From the NCBI RefSeq assembly GCF_000269865.1, contig NZ_AKKV01000028.1:1-60360 (forward strand): DNA of 60,360 nt, read 5' to 3'. The notes under the pieces are model-generated. The model was not told the DNA's origin. It searched no databases and saw nothing but the letters and a program-made list of their open reading frames with translations. Every line of letters starts with the position of its first letter. Position 1 is the first letter of the stretch. Both the position numbers and the translations under genes were made by a program. Source of the stretch: Fictibacillus macauensis ZFHKF-1. GTDB taxonomy: Bacteria > Bacillota > Bacilli > Bacillales > Fictibacillaceae. Shown here piece by piece: positions 8,334 to 17,277 of this stretch.

Positions 8334-9098
8334 ATGAAATTAGTTACCTTTAACCCTTTTCGTACGATCGGTTTACCAAATGTACGCTACATTAAGCCTG
8401 AACATATGTTCAAAGAACTAGAGGTTATTAAAGAAGCGGACGTGCTTCTGTTCCCTGAAAATTGGCAAGTTAATTCGCTCGTTTACGGTTTAAAAAAGCC
8501 CATATTCCCAAGCATTGAAAGTGTGCAGCTTGGCTTTAATAAAGTAGAAATGACACGCGCCTTATGGACGGTTTGTCCAGAAAATGTGCCTTATACCGAA
8601 ATTGTTGGTAATACCCGGGAAACGCGTGAGAAAATTCTTGAAACCTTCCCCTTTCCATTCGTTGCTAAAGAAATTCGTAATTCCATGGGAAAAGGTGTTT
8701 TTCTTATTGAGGATGAAGAGGCTTTTCACCGGTATGCAGATCAAAACGACGTTCTCTATGTACAAGAATATTTACCGATCGATCGTGACCTTCGTGTTTG
8801 TTATGTCGGTGATCGTGTCATTGGCAGCTATTGGCGCATTGGTTCCAATGGTTTTCATAACAATGTTAGTCAAGGTGGCACGCTATCATTTGACGACATT
8901 CCAGAAGAAGCGATTGCGCTCGTACAGTCTGTTGCTTCGAAGCTTACTATAAATCATGCAGGCTTTGATATCGTAGTAGCGAACGACCGCTATTATATTT
9001 TAGAGTTTAATGTCTTATTTGGTAACATGGCCTTTAACCAATTACCGATTAAGCCAGAACAGGAAATTTATCGTTATTTACAAAAACAATATGACTAA
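8334..9098 (+). CDS. ATP-grasp domain protein (RimK-like)
   Basis: A 254-aa protein. The central and C-terminal two thirds form an ATP-grasp fold: PFPFVAKEIRNSMGKGVFLI (the nucleotide-gripping Lys and glycine loop), VQEYLPIDRDLRVCYVG, and the metal-binding end HAGFDIVVAND...ILEFNVLFG. It most resembles RimK/glutathione-synthase-type ligases that add an amino acid to a carboxylate, but the substrate cannot be read. GTGAGGA precedes the ATG. It sits alone on the plus strand between ylbF and ylbE. Confidence 0.8.
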   Translation: MKLVTFNPFRTIGLPNVRYIKPEHMFKELEVIKEADVLLFPENWQVNSLVYGLKKPIFPSIESVQLGFNKVEMTRALWTVCPENVPYTEIVGNTRETREKILETFPFPFVAKEIRNSMGKGVFLIEDEEAFHRYADQNDVLYVQEYLPIDRDLRVCYVGDRVIGSYWRIGSNGFHNNVSQGGTLSFDDIPEEAIALVQSVASKLTINHAGFDIVVANDRYYILEFNVLFGNMAFNQLPIKPEQEIYRYLQKQYD

Positions 9099-9099
9099 T

Positions 9100-9137
9100 A
9101 AGGAGAAGCCTATACTTTCGCTATAGGTCTTCTCCTT
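9100..9137. terminator. Stem-loop between the ATP-grasp gene and ylbE
   Basis: A 15-bp stem with one bulged base (9100-9114 with 9122-9137) around a CTTTCGC loop at the junction of convergent genes. There is no U-tract on either side. Part of the right arm is ylbE coding sequence. Confidence 0.55.
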
Positions 9138-9372
9138 CACCTTTGCCCATCATGCTTAAAAAGTCCATCATTAAGCCGACAGTTTTTACTTGATTATGAA
9201 ATTTATCAATTCGTTGCCCAAAGGTTCGACCGTAAAACACATTTGCTTCTTTTTCTAGTTCCTCTAAAAGGAGCGGATTTCTCGTGAGATCGCGATACCA
9301 TTTTGGCTGTTCTCGAATAAAGAATTTTAAATCTGGACGCGTGCTTAAATACTCGATTAATTCTTTTCTCAT
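9121..9372 (-). CDS. ylbE: YlbE-like protein
   Basis: An 83-aa protein with the YlbE-family start MRKELIEYLSTRPDLK and the conserved REQPKWYRDLTRNP segment. No catalytic motif; function unknown. It lies 15 bp after ylbD on the same strand, as in B. subtilis. The SD AAGGAG lies rather far (about 11 nt) from the ATG. Confidence 0.88.
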   Translation of the reverse strand: MRKELIEYLSTRPDLKFFIREQPKWYRDLTRNPLLLEELEKEANVFYGRTFGQRIDKFHNQVKTVGLMMDFLSMMGKGEGEDL

Positions 9373-9387
9373 GTTTCGATTCGCTCC

Positions 9388-9837
9388 TTAATCTTTAAAA
9401 ATTGAAAAATAATCAGATGTATTTCGACCTTTATCAGGGGCTGACGATTTCGAGCCTTGGAATTGTTGTAACAGTTCATAAATTCCTTCTACAGCACCAG
9501 ATACAGAACTAATATGCTGCTTTAAATCACTTAAACTCATATCTTTAAAAACCGAAAGAACATCTCCAAGGGTCATTTCTTTTTTTGACGACGCTGCCTT
9601 CTCCTGAGATTGCATGCGTTTTTTTCTTGCCTTGAGCCCTTTAAATCCTTGAGTAATTGAAGATTCTTGAACCTCCGCCTGATAGTCTTTCCAGCATTCG
9701 TCCTCCTCACCTAAGATGACCCAATCACTATATAAATCCTTCCATGAACGCTTATTAGTGCGAACATCGAGAATTAGCTTAGGATGCTTTTTGATAAAGG
9801 CACGAAAAGCCTCAACATCTTTTTTCAATTTACTCAC
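9388..9837 (-). CDS. ylbD: YlbD family protein, putative spore coat component
   Basis: A 149-aa hydrophilic protein. The N-terminal FIKKHPKLILDVRTNKRSWK and WVILGEEDECWKDY match YlbD, annotated as a spore coat protein family; a Lys/Ser/Gln-rich C-terminal half follows. The frame opens at a GTG (9835-9837); a TTG three codons later has the better SD spacing (GGTGAG) and could be the real start. Operon with ylbE. Confidence 0.8.
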   Translation of the reverse strand: MSKLKKDVEAFRAFIKKHPKLILDVRTNKRSWKDLYSDWVILGEEDECWKDYQAEVQESSITQGFKGLKARKKRMQSQEKAASSKKEMTLGDVLSVFKDMSLSDLKQHISSVSGAVEGIYELLQQFQGSKSSAPDKGRNTSDYFSIFKD

Positions 9838-10016
9838 CCCCGGCTGTTAGCTGTCCTTCATCAACAGCCATTTACCTATTACATGATACAAATTAACAGC
9901 GTAAAAGGTGCTTCAATTTTTAAATATTTTTAAAAAAACGCCACTCTTCATTGTACGTAGATGGGCTTTATGGCAAGATGTAAGAGGGAAAATCAATGAC
10001 AGAGAGAGGACGAACG

Positions 10017-10496
10017 ATGGAATTAATTCATAAATTACAATCATTTCTTAACGAAGCTAGCGAAGAAGAAGCACAGATTTTATCCAATGCCGTTGATAGC
10101 TTACAGAAAAAAAGAGAAACACCTTACGCTTCCTACATATCTAGTTTAATGAATATGGAGTATAGCCTCCATAAGAATGAAACACTCTCCATTACGATCC
10201 CTATTACGCCATTTTTGCATAATACACTAGGAATGGTTCACGGAGGGCTTACCGCTACCTTAATGGATACGGCTATGGGCGCCTTAGCAAACATCACCTT
10301 AGCTGATGACGAAGCTGCTGTGACGTCTGAAATGAAAGTGAATTACACATCACCCGGCGTCGGCAAAGCACTACGTTGCGACGCTAGCATTGTTCATAAA
10401 GGAAGACGCTCCATCGTAACAGAAGCTAGAGTATACGGAGACCACGAAGAGCTCATTGCCCTATCAACCGGCACGTTTTTTGTTGTTAAACAGTAG
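10017..10496 (+). CDS. PaaI-type hotdog thioesterase
   Basis: A 159-aa acyl-CoA thioesterase of the PaaI/hotdog family. The signature HGGLTATLMDTAMG carries the oxyanion and catalytic Asp region, followed by the strand-forming TSEMKVNYTSP and the GRRSIVTEARVY end. It would hydrolyse a small or aromatic acyl-CoA; the substrate is not predictable. Two starts are possible: ATG at 9996 (GAGGG upstream) or ATG at 10017 (GAGAGGA upstream). The second was preferred because the codons between them look like leader sequence. Confidence 0.85.
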   Translation: MELIHKLQSFLNEASEEEAQILSNAVDSLQKKRETPYASYISSLMNMEYSLHKNETLSITIPITPFLHNTLGMVHGGLTATLMDTAMGALANITLADDEAAVTSEMKVNYTSPGVGKALRCDASIVHKGRRSIVTEARVYGDHEELIALSTGTFFVVKQ

Positions 10497-10507
10497 CTAG
10501 TAACTAT

Positions 10508-10541
10508 AACAAAAGAAGGAACAGAAGTTCCTTCTTTTGTT
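10508..10541. terminator. Bidirectional terminator
   Basis: A 15-bp perfect stem (10508-10522 with 10527-10541) with AGAA loop between the convergent thioesterase gene and ylbC. The arms end in A/T runs, so it serves both strands. Confidence 0.85.
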
Positions 10542-10545
10542 AGGC

Positions 10546-11562
10546 TTATCGTGGAGTAATAAAATTTTGTGTATAGAATTTTTTATACACACCTGCTCCT
10601 AATTTTGTAAATTCTTTTTTTAATAGATTTTCACGGTGACCTTTACTATTAATCCACCCTTCAACAGCGGCTGCGCCATCAATATAATTAGCAGCAATAT
10701 TTTCTCCAGCATACGTATACCCTACATGTCCCGCTTGTAAACGATCGCTAAGCTCCCCCTTAGTCGGTGACGTATGGGAAAAATAATGATTTTGTTCCAT
10801 GTCGAGACTATGTCCTAAGGCTACTTCACCCGTTGCATGATCTGATGCTAGTGACCGTAACCCATGCTGAACACGGAAGATATTCGTTAGAGCCAACACT
10901 TGCTGTTCTTCTCCGCGATCGACTGCTTCTTGCTGTGCAGTTGTCAGCTTCAGTTCTGATGGCTTTTCACCACGAAATTCATAAGAATAGGGATGCATTT
11001 TTTTTAACACAGCCTGTGTAACATAACGAATGGACGAAAGCTTTTGCGTGAATTTATCAAAATATAAAATGGCATACAAGTCGTTTAATTGAACTAAAGG
11101 TCGGACGCTTTGATCTTCTGGACTTAATTTAAAAGATAAATAGCGAAGGCCTTGTGAAATCGTTACCTCGCGCTTAAAGGAAAGTTTCTGTTCTAGTTGT
11201 TTGCGAGACTCTCCTATTGCATATGGCTTAATCGGTACATCCTCTCCAGCGGCATAAACAGTTACGACTTTCCCCTTTTCTACCCCTACTTGCAAATACT
11301 TTGTTTTCTCATTTGTAAACACATACCAATCATAGCCATAGGCAGAAGGTGCTTTCTGATCGGGCTTTCCTAGGACGTGCAGCATGGCAGCTTTAGACTT
11401 TCCAATCAATGAAGACACAGAAGACTTTTCTATTTTGCTCGACGAAAAAGTTGATTTCTTTGGAATCGTTTCTTCCTTTTCTTGTATGGCATAATCCAGG
11501 TATCCTTTTCCAATATAAAAAGCAAACCCTAGTAAAAGTAAAAAAAACAATGCCCGCTTCAC
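10546..11562 (-). CDS. ylbC: CAP/SCP-domain protein YlbC
   Basis: A 338-aa extracytoplasmic protein. An N-terminal hydrophobic segment (about residues 4-18) serves as signal or anchor, then a CAP-associated N-terminal domain (about 45-185) and a C-terminal CAP domain. The CAP motifs HSLDMEQNHYFSHTSP, GENIAANY and GHRENLL are present, with the two His and two acidic residues of the CAP cavity. The function in Bacillus is unknown. Translation starts at a GTG with GGAG about 11 nt upstream. Divergent from ylbA. Confidence 0.88.
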   Translation of the reverse strand: MKRALFFLLLLGFAFYIGKGYLDYAIQEKEETIPKKSTFSSSKIEKSSVSSLIGKSKAAMLHVLGKPDQKAPSAYGYDWYVFTNEKTKYLQVGVEKGKVVTVYAAGEDVPIKPYAIGESRKQLEQKLSFKREVTISQGLRYLSFKLSPEDQSVRPLVQLNDLYAILYFDKFTQKLSSIRYVTQAVLKKMHPYSYEFRGEKPSELKLTTAQQEAVDRGEEQQVLALTNIFRVQHGLRSLASDHATGEVALGHSLDMEQNHYFSHTSPTKGELSDRLQAGHVGYTYAGENIAANYIDGAAAVEGWINSKGHRENLLKKEFTKLGAGVYKKFYTQNFITPR

Positions 11563-11723
11563 GGTCGATCACACTCCTTTCCTTTTGCATTCTATTTTAC
11601 TTTACGAAAAACGAGAAGCTGTTGTCCACTTCGATCCTATCATTAGCATTCACCGTATCTCTCCATACAATACCTATTTTGGCACAAGAAAGAATGAATG
11701 GAAAAAATATCACGATGATGAGG

Positions 11724-11752
11724 TTGTCATGACTCGATTTTCATACTATCAT
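11724..11752 (+). promoter_or_regulatory. Sigma-A promoter of ylbA
   Basis: TTGTCA (11724-11729), 17-bp spacer, TATCAT (11747-11752), ending 43 bp before the ylbA start. Confidence 0.75.
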
Positions 11753-11795
11753 AGAATGGTAAGTGTTTACATAAAGCACAAGGGGAGGCTGAAAC

Positions 11796-12143
11796 ATGCA
11801 ATTTGAAGAAAGCAGACTCAATGGTAAAGTTTTGCCATTTTCCATGCTGGAGCATATTATGCATCAACACGGGATTATCCGTGCTGGCCAATGGGATTAC
11901 GAACGAATTACATATGATTACAAATTCGAGGATATGACAAACGGAGATGTATACTACTTACGAATTCCTTGTCGTGTCGTTGAAGGAGAAGTCGAACGAG
12001 CACATGCTAAAATCGAAGTGCTCAATCCTTATCTAGGTAAACATTATTACCCTCATGGTGTTGAATACAATGAAGAATTCCCGAAAAATATTGTAAAACA
12101 CTGTAAGAAATTAATTGATCAAATAGCAGCAGAAATTCACTAA
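11796..12143 (+). CDS. ylbA: YugN-like family protein (YlbA)
   Basis: A 115-aa YugN-family protein in the ylbA position beside ylbC and ctaG. Conserved features are GQWDYERITYDYKFED and the HYYPHGVEY segment. AGGGGAGG precedes the ATG. No function is known. It is expressed from its own promoter at 11724-11752 and converges on ctaG. Confidence 0.8.
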   Translation: MQFEESRLNGKVLPFSMLEHIMHQHGIIRAGQWDYERITYDYKFEDMTNGDVYYLRIPCRVVEGEVERAHAKIEVLNPYLGKHYYPHGVEYNEEFPKNIVKHCKKLIDQIAAEIH

Positions 12144-12156
12144 CGTTCTTGATATG

Positions 12157-12199
12157 ACGAAAGCTGGAAGAATTTATATTCTTCCAGCTTTCGTTTTCA
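12157..12199 (+). terminator. Terminator of ylbA overlapping the ctaG 3' end
   Basis: A 17-bp perfect stem (12157-12173 with 12178-12194), loop TTAT, then TTTTC on the plus strand. The loop carries the ctaG stop codon and the right arm encodes the last ctaG residues. Confidence 0.8.
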
Positions 12200-13025
12200 T
12201 TTGTATAGCAGCTAGTTCCTCGCGATCTTTTGCTCGTTCACGCTTCACCCACTGATAAAATATACGTCCTAAAATAAGACCGTAAATCAATTCTTGCAAC
12301 ACTTTCATAATAATTCCACCTGTCGCCTGATCCTCAGCGGGTGGTAAATACGCTAAAAGCTGTGGTACGTGCTGATAGGTTTCATACATGACCGTTTTGG
12401 AAAACATAATAAGTGCACAGGCCGGAGTTAATAGCATTCCACTTCCAAATACATAAAAAACTTTTTTCAAATCTGTTAAGATGGCCAGCTCTTGAACCGG
12501 ACATAACACAGGCCACCACATCGTTACAGCAGTAATAAAAAGCACAGTATGAGCCACAAATGCTAGAATTCCATACTTCATAATCGTGTCAAACACAATC
12601 GGCAGATGGTAGATTGAAAATAATGGAATGAATACGAGTAAGGCGATTAATGGTTTCGTTAGAAAACGGACACTTTTCATAACCGCATTGTTTTTTTGAA
12701 ACAAACGAATAAATAACGCATGAGGTGTTCCTAGCAACAGTAAAGGCGGCACCACTAAATAACTAATGGCCATCTCAACCATATGAACGCTAAATAAATA
12801 GTGATGTCCAATGATACTCATCGGACTTCCTTTTGCAATGTATAAAAAAATAAGACCACTTGTGAAGAAAAATTTCTGAAGCTTCGTTGTTTCATACGGT
12901 ACGCGCTGTTTTCCTGTATAACGGTAATACATCATCCCAAGTAACGCAATAAGAATGAAAAGATCTGGGCGATACAAACTAAAAAAGCTAAGTTGATCCA
13001 CACTTTGCGCCATATGATGATTCAT
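12174..13025 (-). CDS. ctaG: Cytochrome c oxidase assembly factor CtaG
   Basis: A 283-aa polytopic membrane protein of the CtaG_caa3 family, needed in B. subtilis to form active caa3 oxidase. Seven or so hydrophobic segments are visible, along with the conserved HMVEMAISYLVVPPLLLLGTP region and the WWPVLCPVQE loop. The ATG at 13023-13025 has AAGGAG 9 nt upstream; a GTG eight codons earlier has no SD. It lies 78 bp after ctaF, separated by a stem-loop, and its stop codon is in the loop of the opposing terminator. Confidence 0.94.
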   Translation of the reverse strand: MNHHMAQSVDQLSFFSLYRPDLFILIALLGMMYYRYTGKQRVPYETTKLQKFFFTSGLIFLYIAKGSPMSIIGHHYLFSVHMVEMAISYLVVPPLLLLGTPHALFIRLFQKNNAVMKSVRFLTKPLIALLVFIPLFSIYHLPIVFDTIMKYGILAFVAHTVLFITAVTMWWPVLCPVQELAILTDLKKVFYVFGSGMLLTPACALIMFSKTVMYETYQHVPQLLAYLPPAEDQATGGIIMKVLQELIYGLILGRIFYQWVKRERAKDREELAAIQMKTKAGRI

Positions 13026-13065
13026 TGCTAACCACTCCTTTGTACTCACTTACCACAAATCATAA

Positions 13066-13095
13066 CGAAAATGGCTGCATGTGCAGCCATTTTCG
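13066..13095 (-). terminator. Stem-loop between ctaF and ctaG
   Basis: A 14-bp inverted repeat (13066-13079 with 13082-13095) with almost no loop. Its U-tract is weak (TTATGATTTG), so it probably dampens rather than blocks ctaG transcription, or protects the upstream mRNA. Confidence 0.6.
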
Positions 13096-13103
13096 TATAC
13101 TGA

Positions 13104-13445
13104 TTATGATGTCCAAATAAGACCAGCGATGCCGGCAACTGTAATAGCTGCAATTAAGATTCCACTGATCATACCCCATAGCGGGAAGTCATGGCCTTTA
13201 TGACTTAAATGCATCCAAATGTATAGTTGGAAAAATACTTGAATAACCGCTAAAACTAAAATGAAAAGAATCGCAAATGAGCTTGATACTTTGTCGCTCC
13301 AGATGGCATAAAAGGCAATAAGCGTTAACAAAATCATCATAATAAACGATACGTTATGATACTTACGCTCTTCTTTTATCGCAATTTTTCGATGCAATGC
13401 TTCATTTCGATGAACGGGTTGTTCCGTTTTCGTATGATCTGCCAT
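13104..13445 (-). CDS. ctaF: Cytochrome caa3 oxidase subunit IV
   Basis: A 113-aa small subunit with three transmembrane segments and the motif QLYIWMHLSHKGHD between TM2 and TM3 shared by CtaF/CyoD-type subunits. It assists assembly of the oxidase and has no cofactor. It starts 3 bp after the ctaE stop, with AAGGTGG as SD. Confidence 0.94.
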   Translation of the reverse strand: MADHTKTEQPVHRNEALHRKIAIKEERKYHNVSFIMMILLTLIAFYAIWSDKVSSSFAILFILVLAVIQVFFQLYIWMHLSHKGHDFPLWGMISGILIAAITVAGIAGLIWTS

Positions 13446-13448
13446 CGT

Positions 13449-14069
13449 TTAGCCCACCTTCCCCATTAGATAAACGACTGTAAAGATAAATACCCATACG
13501 ACGTCTACAAAGTGCCAGTAGAGCGCAAACAAATAATACTTAGGCGCGTTGGTAAGTGTAATGCCTCGGTTCCAGTTACGAAGTAAAAGTGTAACCAACC
13601 ATAAACAACCGAATAGAACGTGCCCTCCATGAAAGCCAACGAGCGTATAGAATGAAGAACTAAAGGCACTTTTTGTAAATGTATGACCTTCGTGAACATA
13701 TTCAATAAACTCATAAACTTCTAATCCTAAAAAGCCAAGTCCCAATAGTAGCGTAACCAAAAACCAACCGATCATGCTTTTTACTTTATTTTGTTTTAAT
13801 GCCAACACAGCATAAACACTCGTTAACGAACTCGTTAATAAAAGCATTGTTGCTAAAAAGACGGTCGGAAGTTGAAAAAGTTCTTTAGCACTCGGACCAT
13901 CCATATGATTGTCACGCAAGCCAATATAGACGGCAAATAACGTCGCAAAGAGAACAGTCTCACCACCGAGAAAAAGCCAAAAGCCAAGAAATTTATTCTT
14001 TCCATCTAATGTCGCTTTCTCAGGATTTTCCGGGAAATGATCATCTGTTAAGCGTTGATTTGTTTCCAT
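13449..14069 (-). CDS. ctaE: Cytochrome caa3 oxidase subunit III
   Basis: A 206-aa subunit III with five transmembrane segments. GFWLFLGGETVLFATLF, FYTLVGFHGGHVLFG and the final YWHFVDVVWVFIF are conserved in heme-copper oxidase subunit III. It contributes to proton uptake and stability of the oxidase. Its ATG overlaps the ctaD stop by one base (TAATG), and AAGGAGGG lies in the ctaD 3' end, so the two are translationally coupled. Confidence 0.97.
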   Translation of the reverse strand: METNQRLTDDHFPENPEKATLDGKNKFLGFWLFLGGETVLFATLFAVYIGLRDNHMDGPSAKELFQLPTVFLATMLLLTSSLTSVYAVLALKQNKVKSMIGWFLVTLLLGLGFLGLEVYEFIEYVHEGHTFTKSAFSSSFYTLVGFHGGHVLFGCLWLVTLLLRNWNRGITLTNAPKYYLFALYWHFVDVVWVFIFTVVYLMGKVG

Positions 14070-15913
14070 TATGACCGTCCCTCCTTCATATCCTCTTCGA
14101 CTTCTTTCTTATGAATATGGTAGCCGTGATCATCAATTACCGAGCGCAAGAACATACATAGGAACGTAATCGCTAAACCAATGACACCGACTAAGATTGA
14201 TTTATAAATGGCACCAAATGCGGCCACGAATAACCCAATCGACATAAATAAAGGTAAGATAGAGCCATTTGGCATATGAATATCACCAACTGGTTCAGCA
14301 GGTGTCATCTTTTTGTTTCCTGCCATTTTTTCTAACCAAAATGGATCTAAGCCGCGAACAAGCGGTGTTTGCGCAAAGTTATATTCCGGCGTTGGAAATG
14401 GAATTGCCCATTCTAGCGTACGGCCATTCCATGGATCTTCAGACGGTGCATACTTTTTAGATGTTGATATAATGACGTTAATAAACAATACAATCGTTCC
14501 TACTGCCATCAACAATGCACCAACTGTACTAATTAAGTTTAAGTCATCTAAATCTTGACCAGAGAGGTATGTAAATACCCGACGCGGCATTCCCATTAGC
14601 CCTAAGAAATGTTGCGGGAAAAAGGTAAGATGGAATCCGATAAAAAATGTCCAGAAGTGGATTTTCCCAAGCGTTTCATTTAATACGCGATTAAACATTC
14701 TCGGATACCAATAGTACAATCCTGCGAAAAGACCAAGAACTACGCCCCCTACAATAACATAATGAAAGTGGGCAACAACGAAATAACTGTCATGAAACTG
14801 GTAATCTGCTGAAGGAATGGCTAGCATAACACCCGTTACGCCACCCATGACGAAGGTTGGAATAAATCCAACTGCCCATAGCATAGCGGTAGAGAAAACA
14901 ATTTTTCCACCCCACATCGTAAAGAGCCAGTTAAATATTTTAACCCCTGTTGGTACAGCAATCGCCATCGTTGCCACGGCGAAAATGGAGTTTGCAATCG
15001 GTCCTAAGCCTGCTGTAAACATATGGTGAACCCATACCATGAAGCCTAAAAAGCCAATTAAAACGGTTGCAAAAACCATGGCGCTATATCCAAACAGTCG
15101 TTTTTTAGAAAAGGTTGAAACGACTTCACTGATCGCACCGAACGAAGGAAGAATCAAAATGTACACTTCCGGATGTCCGAAAATCCAAAAGATATGCTCC
15201 CAAATTAAAATGTTCCCCCCATTGTCTGGGTTGAAGAAATTGGCATCAAATACGCGTTCAAACATGAGCATAAATAAACCAATCGTAAGTGGTGGGAAAG
15301 CAAATAAGATTAAGCCAGAGGTTACGAAAGACGTCCATGTAAACAATGGCATTCGCATAAAGCTCATTCCAGGTGCGCGCATATTAATAATTGTTACGAG
15401 GAAGTTAATCCCCCCAATTAATGTACCAGCACCTGATATTTGTAATCCTAATACGTAAAAGTCAACACCGCTACCAAGTGAGGTGGTAGAAAGTGGAGCG
15501 TACCCCGTCCAGCCTGCGTCTGGCGCACCACCTAACAACCAACTTGCATTAAGCATGACACCACCAAAGAAGAAGAGCCAAAATCCAAGTGCATTCACAA
15601 ATGGGAACGCAACATCACGTGCACCAATTTGCAATGGCACGACGGCATTCATAAAGGCAAATATGAGCGGCATCGCAGCAAAGAAAATCATGGTCGTTCC
15701 ATGCATCGTCAGTAGCTGGTTAAACATATCAGCAGAAACAAAGTCATTTTCTGGTTTGAATAACTGAATCCTCATGAACATGGCTTCAATACCACCAATG
15801 ATAAAGAACAGGCCGCCTGCTACAAGGTAAAGTATTCCTATTTTTTTATGATCGACGGTCGTTAACCAGTCCATCAATCCACTTTTCTTCGAATGACTTG
15901 CAAGAGTAGACAC
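14069..15913 (-). CDS. ctaD: Cytochrome caa3 oxidase subunit I
   Basis: A 614-aa catalytic subunit that reduces oxygen at a heme a3-CuB centre and pumps protons. Twelve or more membrane spans; heme and copper ligands are seen in TMHGTTMIFF, in HPEVYILILP (the His-Tyr cross-link), in HHMFTAG and in HFHYVIVGG. The GTG at 15911-15913 was chosen because AAAGGAGG lies 7 nt upstream; an in-frame TTG at 15937 would place the SD inside the gene. It is the second gene of ctaCDEF, 30 bp after ctaC. Confidence 0.97.
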   Translation of the reverse strand: MSTLASHSKKSGLMDWLTTVDHKKIGILYLVAGGLFFIIGGIEAMFMRIQLFKPENDFVSADMFNQLLTMHGTTMIFFAAMPLIFAFMNAVVPLQIGARDVAFPFVNALGFWLFFFGGVMLNASWLLGGAPDAGWTGYAPLSTTSLGSGVDFYVLGLQISGAGTLIGGINFLVTIINMRAPGMSFMRMPLFTWTSFVTSGLILFAFPPLTIGLFMLMFERVFDANFFNPDNGGNILIWEHIFWIFGHPEVYILILPSFGAISEVVSTFSKKRLFGYSAMVFATVLIGFLGFMVWVHHMFTAGLGPIANSIFAVATMAIAVPTGVKIFNWLFTMWGGKIVFSTAMLWAVGFIPTFVMGGVTGVMLAIPSADYQFHDSYFVVAHFHYVIVGGVVLGLFAGLYYWYPRMFNRVLNETLGKIHFWTFFIGFHLTFFPQHFLGLMGMPRRVFTYLSGQDLDDLNLISTVGALLMAVGTIVLFINVIISTSKKYAPSEDPWNGRTLEWAIPFPTPEYNFAQTPLVRGLDPFWLEKMAGNKKMTPAEPVGDIHMPNGSILPLFMSIGLFVAAFGAIYKSILVGVIGLAITFLCMFLRSVIDDHGYHIHKKEVEEDMKEGRS

Positions 15914-15943
15914 CGTATTACCTCCTTTTCCGAACAATTCCTA

Positions 15944-16966
15944 TCATTTATTTTCTAATTTCATCTTTAGAAGATAATCCGCCACGGCTTCAATATCATC
16001 ATCTTGAAGATTAAGCTTCGGCATATTATTGCCTGGTTTAATCTTTTGTGGATCACGAATCCATTTCTTTAAATTGTCTTTATTATGATCTAGAATACCA
16101 GCGATTTTCTCCTTGTCACCAAAGCCTGTTAAATTCGGTCCTGTCGAACCGCCTTCTTTCCCAATGGCATGACAAGATAAACAATTCTTTTTAAATACCT
16201 CTTGTCCTTGAGCTTGATCGGCACTTTTTGCCGTTGCGCTCTTAAAGTTTGTTTTCCAAGCTTCATAGTCTTCTTTGGAAACAACTTTCACTTTAAAGTC
16301 CATTAAGGCATGAGAAGCGCCGCAAAGCTCCGCACATTTTCCTTTATAGACGCCTGTTTTACTACCTGTATCAAGCCACATGTAGTTCTTATTGTGATCG
16401 CCTGGGTTCGTATCTGTTTTACCAGCTAAGGAAGGCACCCAGAAAGAGTGAATTAAGTCAGCCGACGTTAATTCCACGTGAACCTTTGTATTAACAGGTA
16501 ATACGAGTTCTTGAGCTGTTGCTATTTCATCCTTAGGATATTCAAATTGCCACCAATATTGATGACCCGTTACTTTAATCGAAAGCTCATTTTTTCCTGC
16601 TTTCTCTTTTGCAGAAACGTTAAACGTATGAATAACCGTTGGAACAGCCAAAATGATTAACAGAACAATCGGAATCGCTGTCCATAATATTTCCAGCGTA
16701 TGACTCCCTTCGACTTGTTCAGGAATAGAGTCATCTCCCTTCTTTTGTCTGAATCGTACAAGAACAATAGCATAAATGATAAAAACGACTAATAAAACGA
16801 AAATCATAATGGCTAAACTTAGCACCATTAAGGAATACTGACTTTTAGCTACTTCCCCCTGCGGCAGTAGCGTGGACAGTGTCGGATCTCCGCATCCCAT
16901 GAGCAGAAGCGCCAGCATTGCAAACAAAAGGAAAAGTCGTCCTTTACGTAGCAAATTTCTCTTCAC
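15944..16966 (-). CDS. ctaC: Cytochrome caa3 oxidase subunit II with fused cytochrome c
   Basis: A 340-aa lipoprotein subunit II. The signal peptide ends in the lipobox LLMGC (C25), then two membrane spans, a CuA domain with the CAELCGASHALM copper motif (about 200-220) and a C-terminal cytochrome c domain with heme motif CLSCH and a distal Met in NNMPKL. The fused cytochrome marks a caa3-type enzyme. The GTG at 16964-16966 is favoured (GTGGGG 9 nt upstream); another GTG five codons earlier lacks an SD. First gene of ctaCDEF, with carbon- and redox-type sites upstream. Confidence 0.95.
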   Translation of the reverse strand: MKRNLLRKGRLFLLFAMLALLLMGCGDPTLSTLLPQGEVAKSQYSLMVLSLAIMIFVLLVVFIIYAIVLVRFRQKKGDDSIPEQVEGSHTLEILWTAIPIVLLIILAVPTVIHTFNVSAKEKAGKNELSIKVTGHQYWWQFEYPKDEIATAQELVLPVNTKVHVELTSADLIHSFWVPSLAGKTDTNPGDHNKNYMWLDTGSKTGVYKGKCAELCGASHALMDFKVKVVSKEDYEAWKTNFKSATAKSADQAQGQEVFKKNCLSCHAIGKEGGSTGPNLTGFGDKEKIAGILDHNKDNLKKWIRDPQKIKPGNNMPKLNLQDDDIEAVADYLLKMKLENK

Positions 16967-17085
16967 TTCATAAAACCCCACTTTCTCGTTGTAGTTCAGT
17001 AACTAATTATCTATTACCTACTATGAAACAAAAGTCATAGCAGCAAATAGCGATAAAAAAAGAAATCCTTCGTCCACCATCATTT

Positions 17086-17099
17086 TGATAGCGTTATCA
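17086..17099. promoter_or_regulatory. cre-like site in the ctaC leader
   Basis: TGATAGCGTTATCA matches the CcpA operator pattern TGWNANCGNTNNCA on both strands. It lies about 85 bp downstream of the promoter -10, a position where CcpA acts as a roadblock. Confidence 0.6.
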
Positions 17100-17184
17100 T
17101 TCCAAAATAAAGAAGTTAATTTCCTTTCATTTCCCTTTCATTTTCAACAAAAGAAAAAACGATTCAATGAAAATACCATATTTT

Positions 17185-17213
17185 ATTCTAAATAGGAATG
17201 AATCGGAAATCAA
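17185..17213 (-). promoter_or_regulatory. Sigma-A promoter of ctaCDEF
   Basis: Minus strand TTGATT (17208-17213), 17-bp spacer, TAGAAT (17185-17190). Confidence 0.65.
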
Positions 17214-17244
17214 TATGTAATTTAATTGTGTTTGTTTCATGGTG

Positions 17245-17277
17245 TTGTAAAATATCACACAATAGTGTGCGATATTT
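17245..17277. promoter_or_regulatory. Rex-like operator and overlapping dyad
   Basis: The 18-mer at 17245-17262 (TTGTAAAATATCACACAA) agrees with the Rex consensus TTGTGAAATATTTCACAA at 15 of 18 positions on the better strand. A second dyad, 12-bp arms with one mismatch around a 4-nt centre, covers 17250-17277. Both lie just upstream of the ctaC -35. Confidence 0.45.

Noticed and set aside
15039-15458. Plus-strand frame of 139 codons antisense to ctaD
   Set aside because: ctaD is a complete, highly conserved gene on the other strand; the frame has no start signal and no family features.
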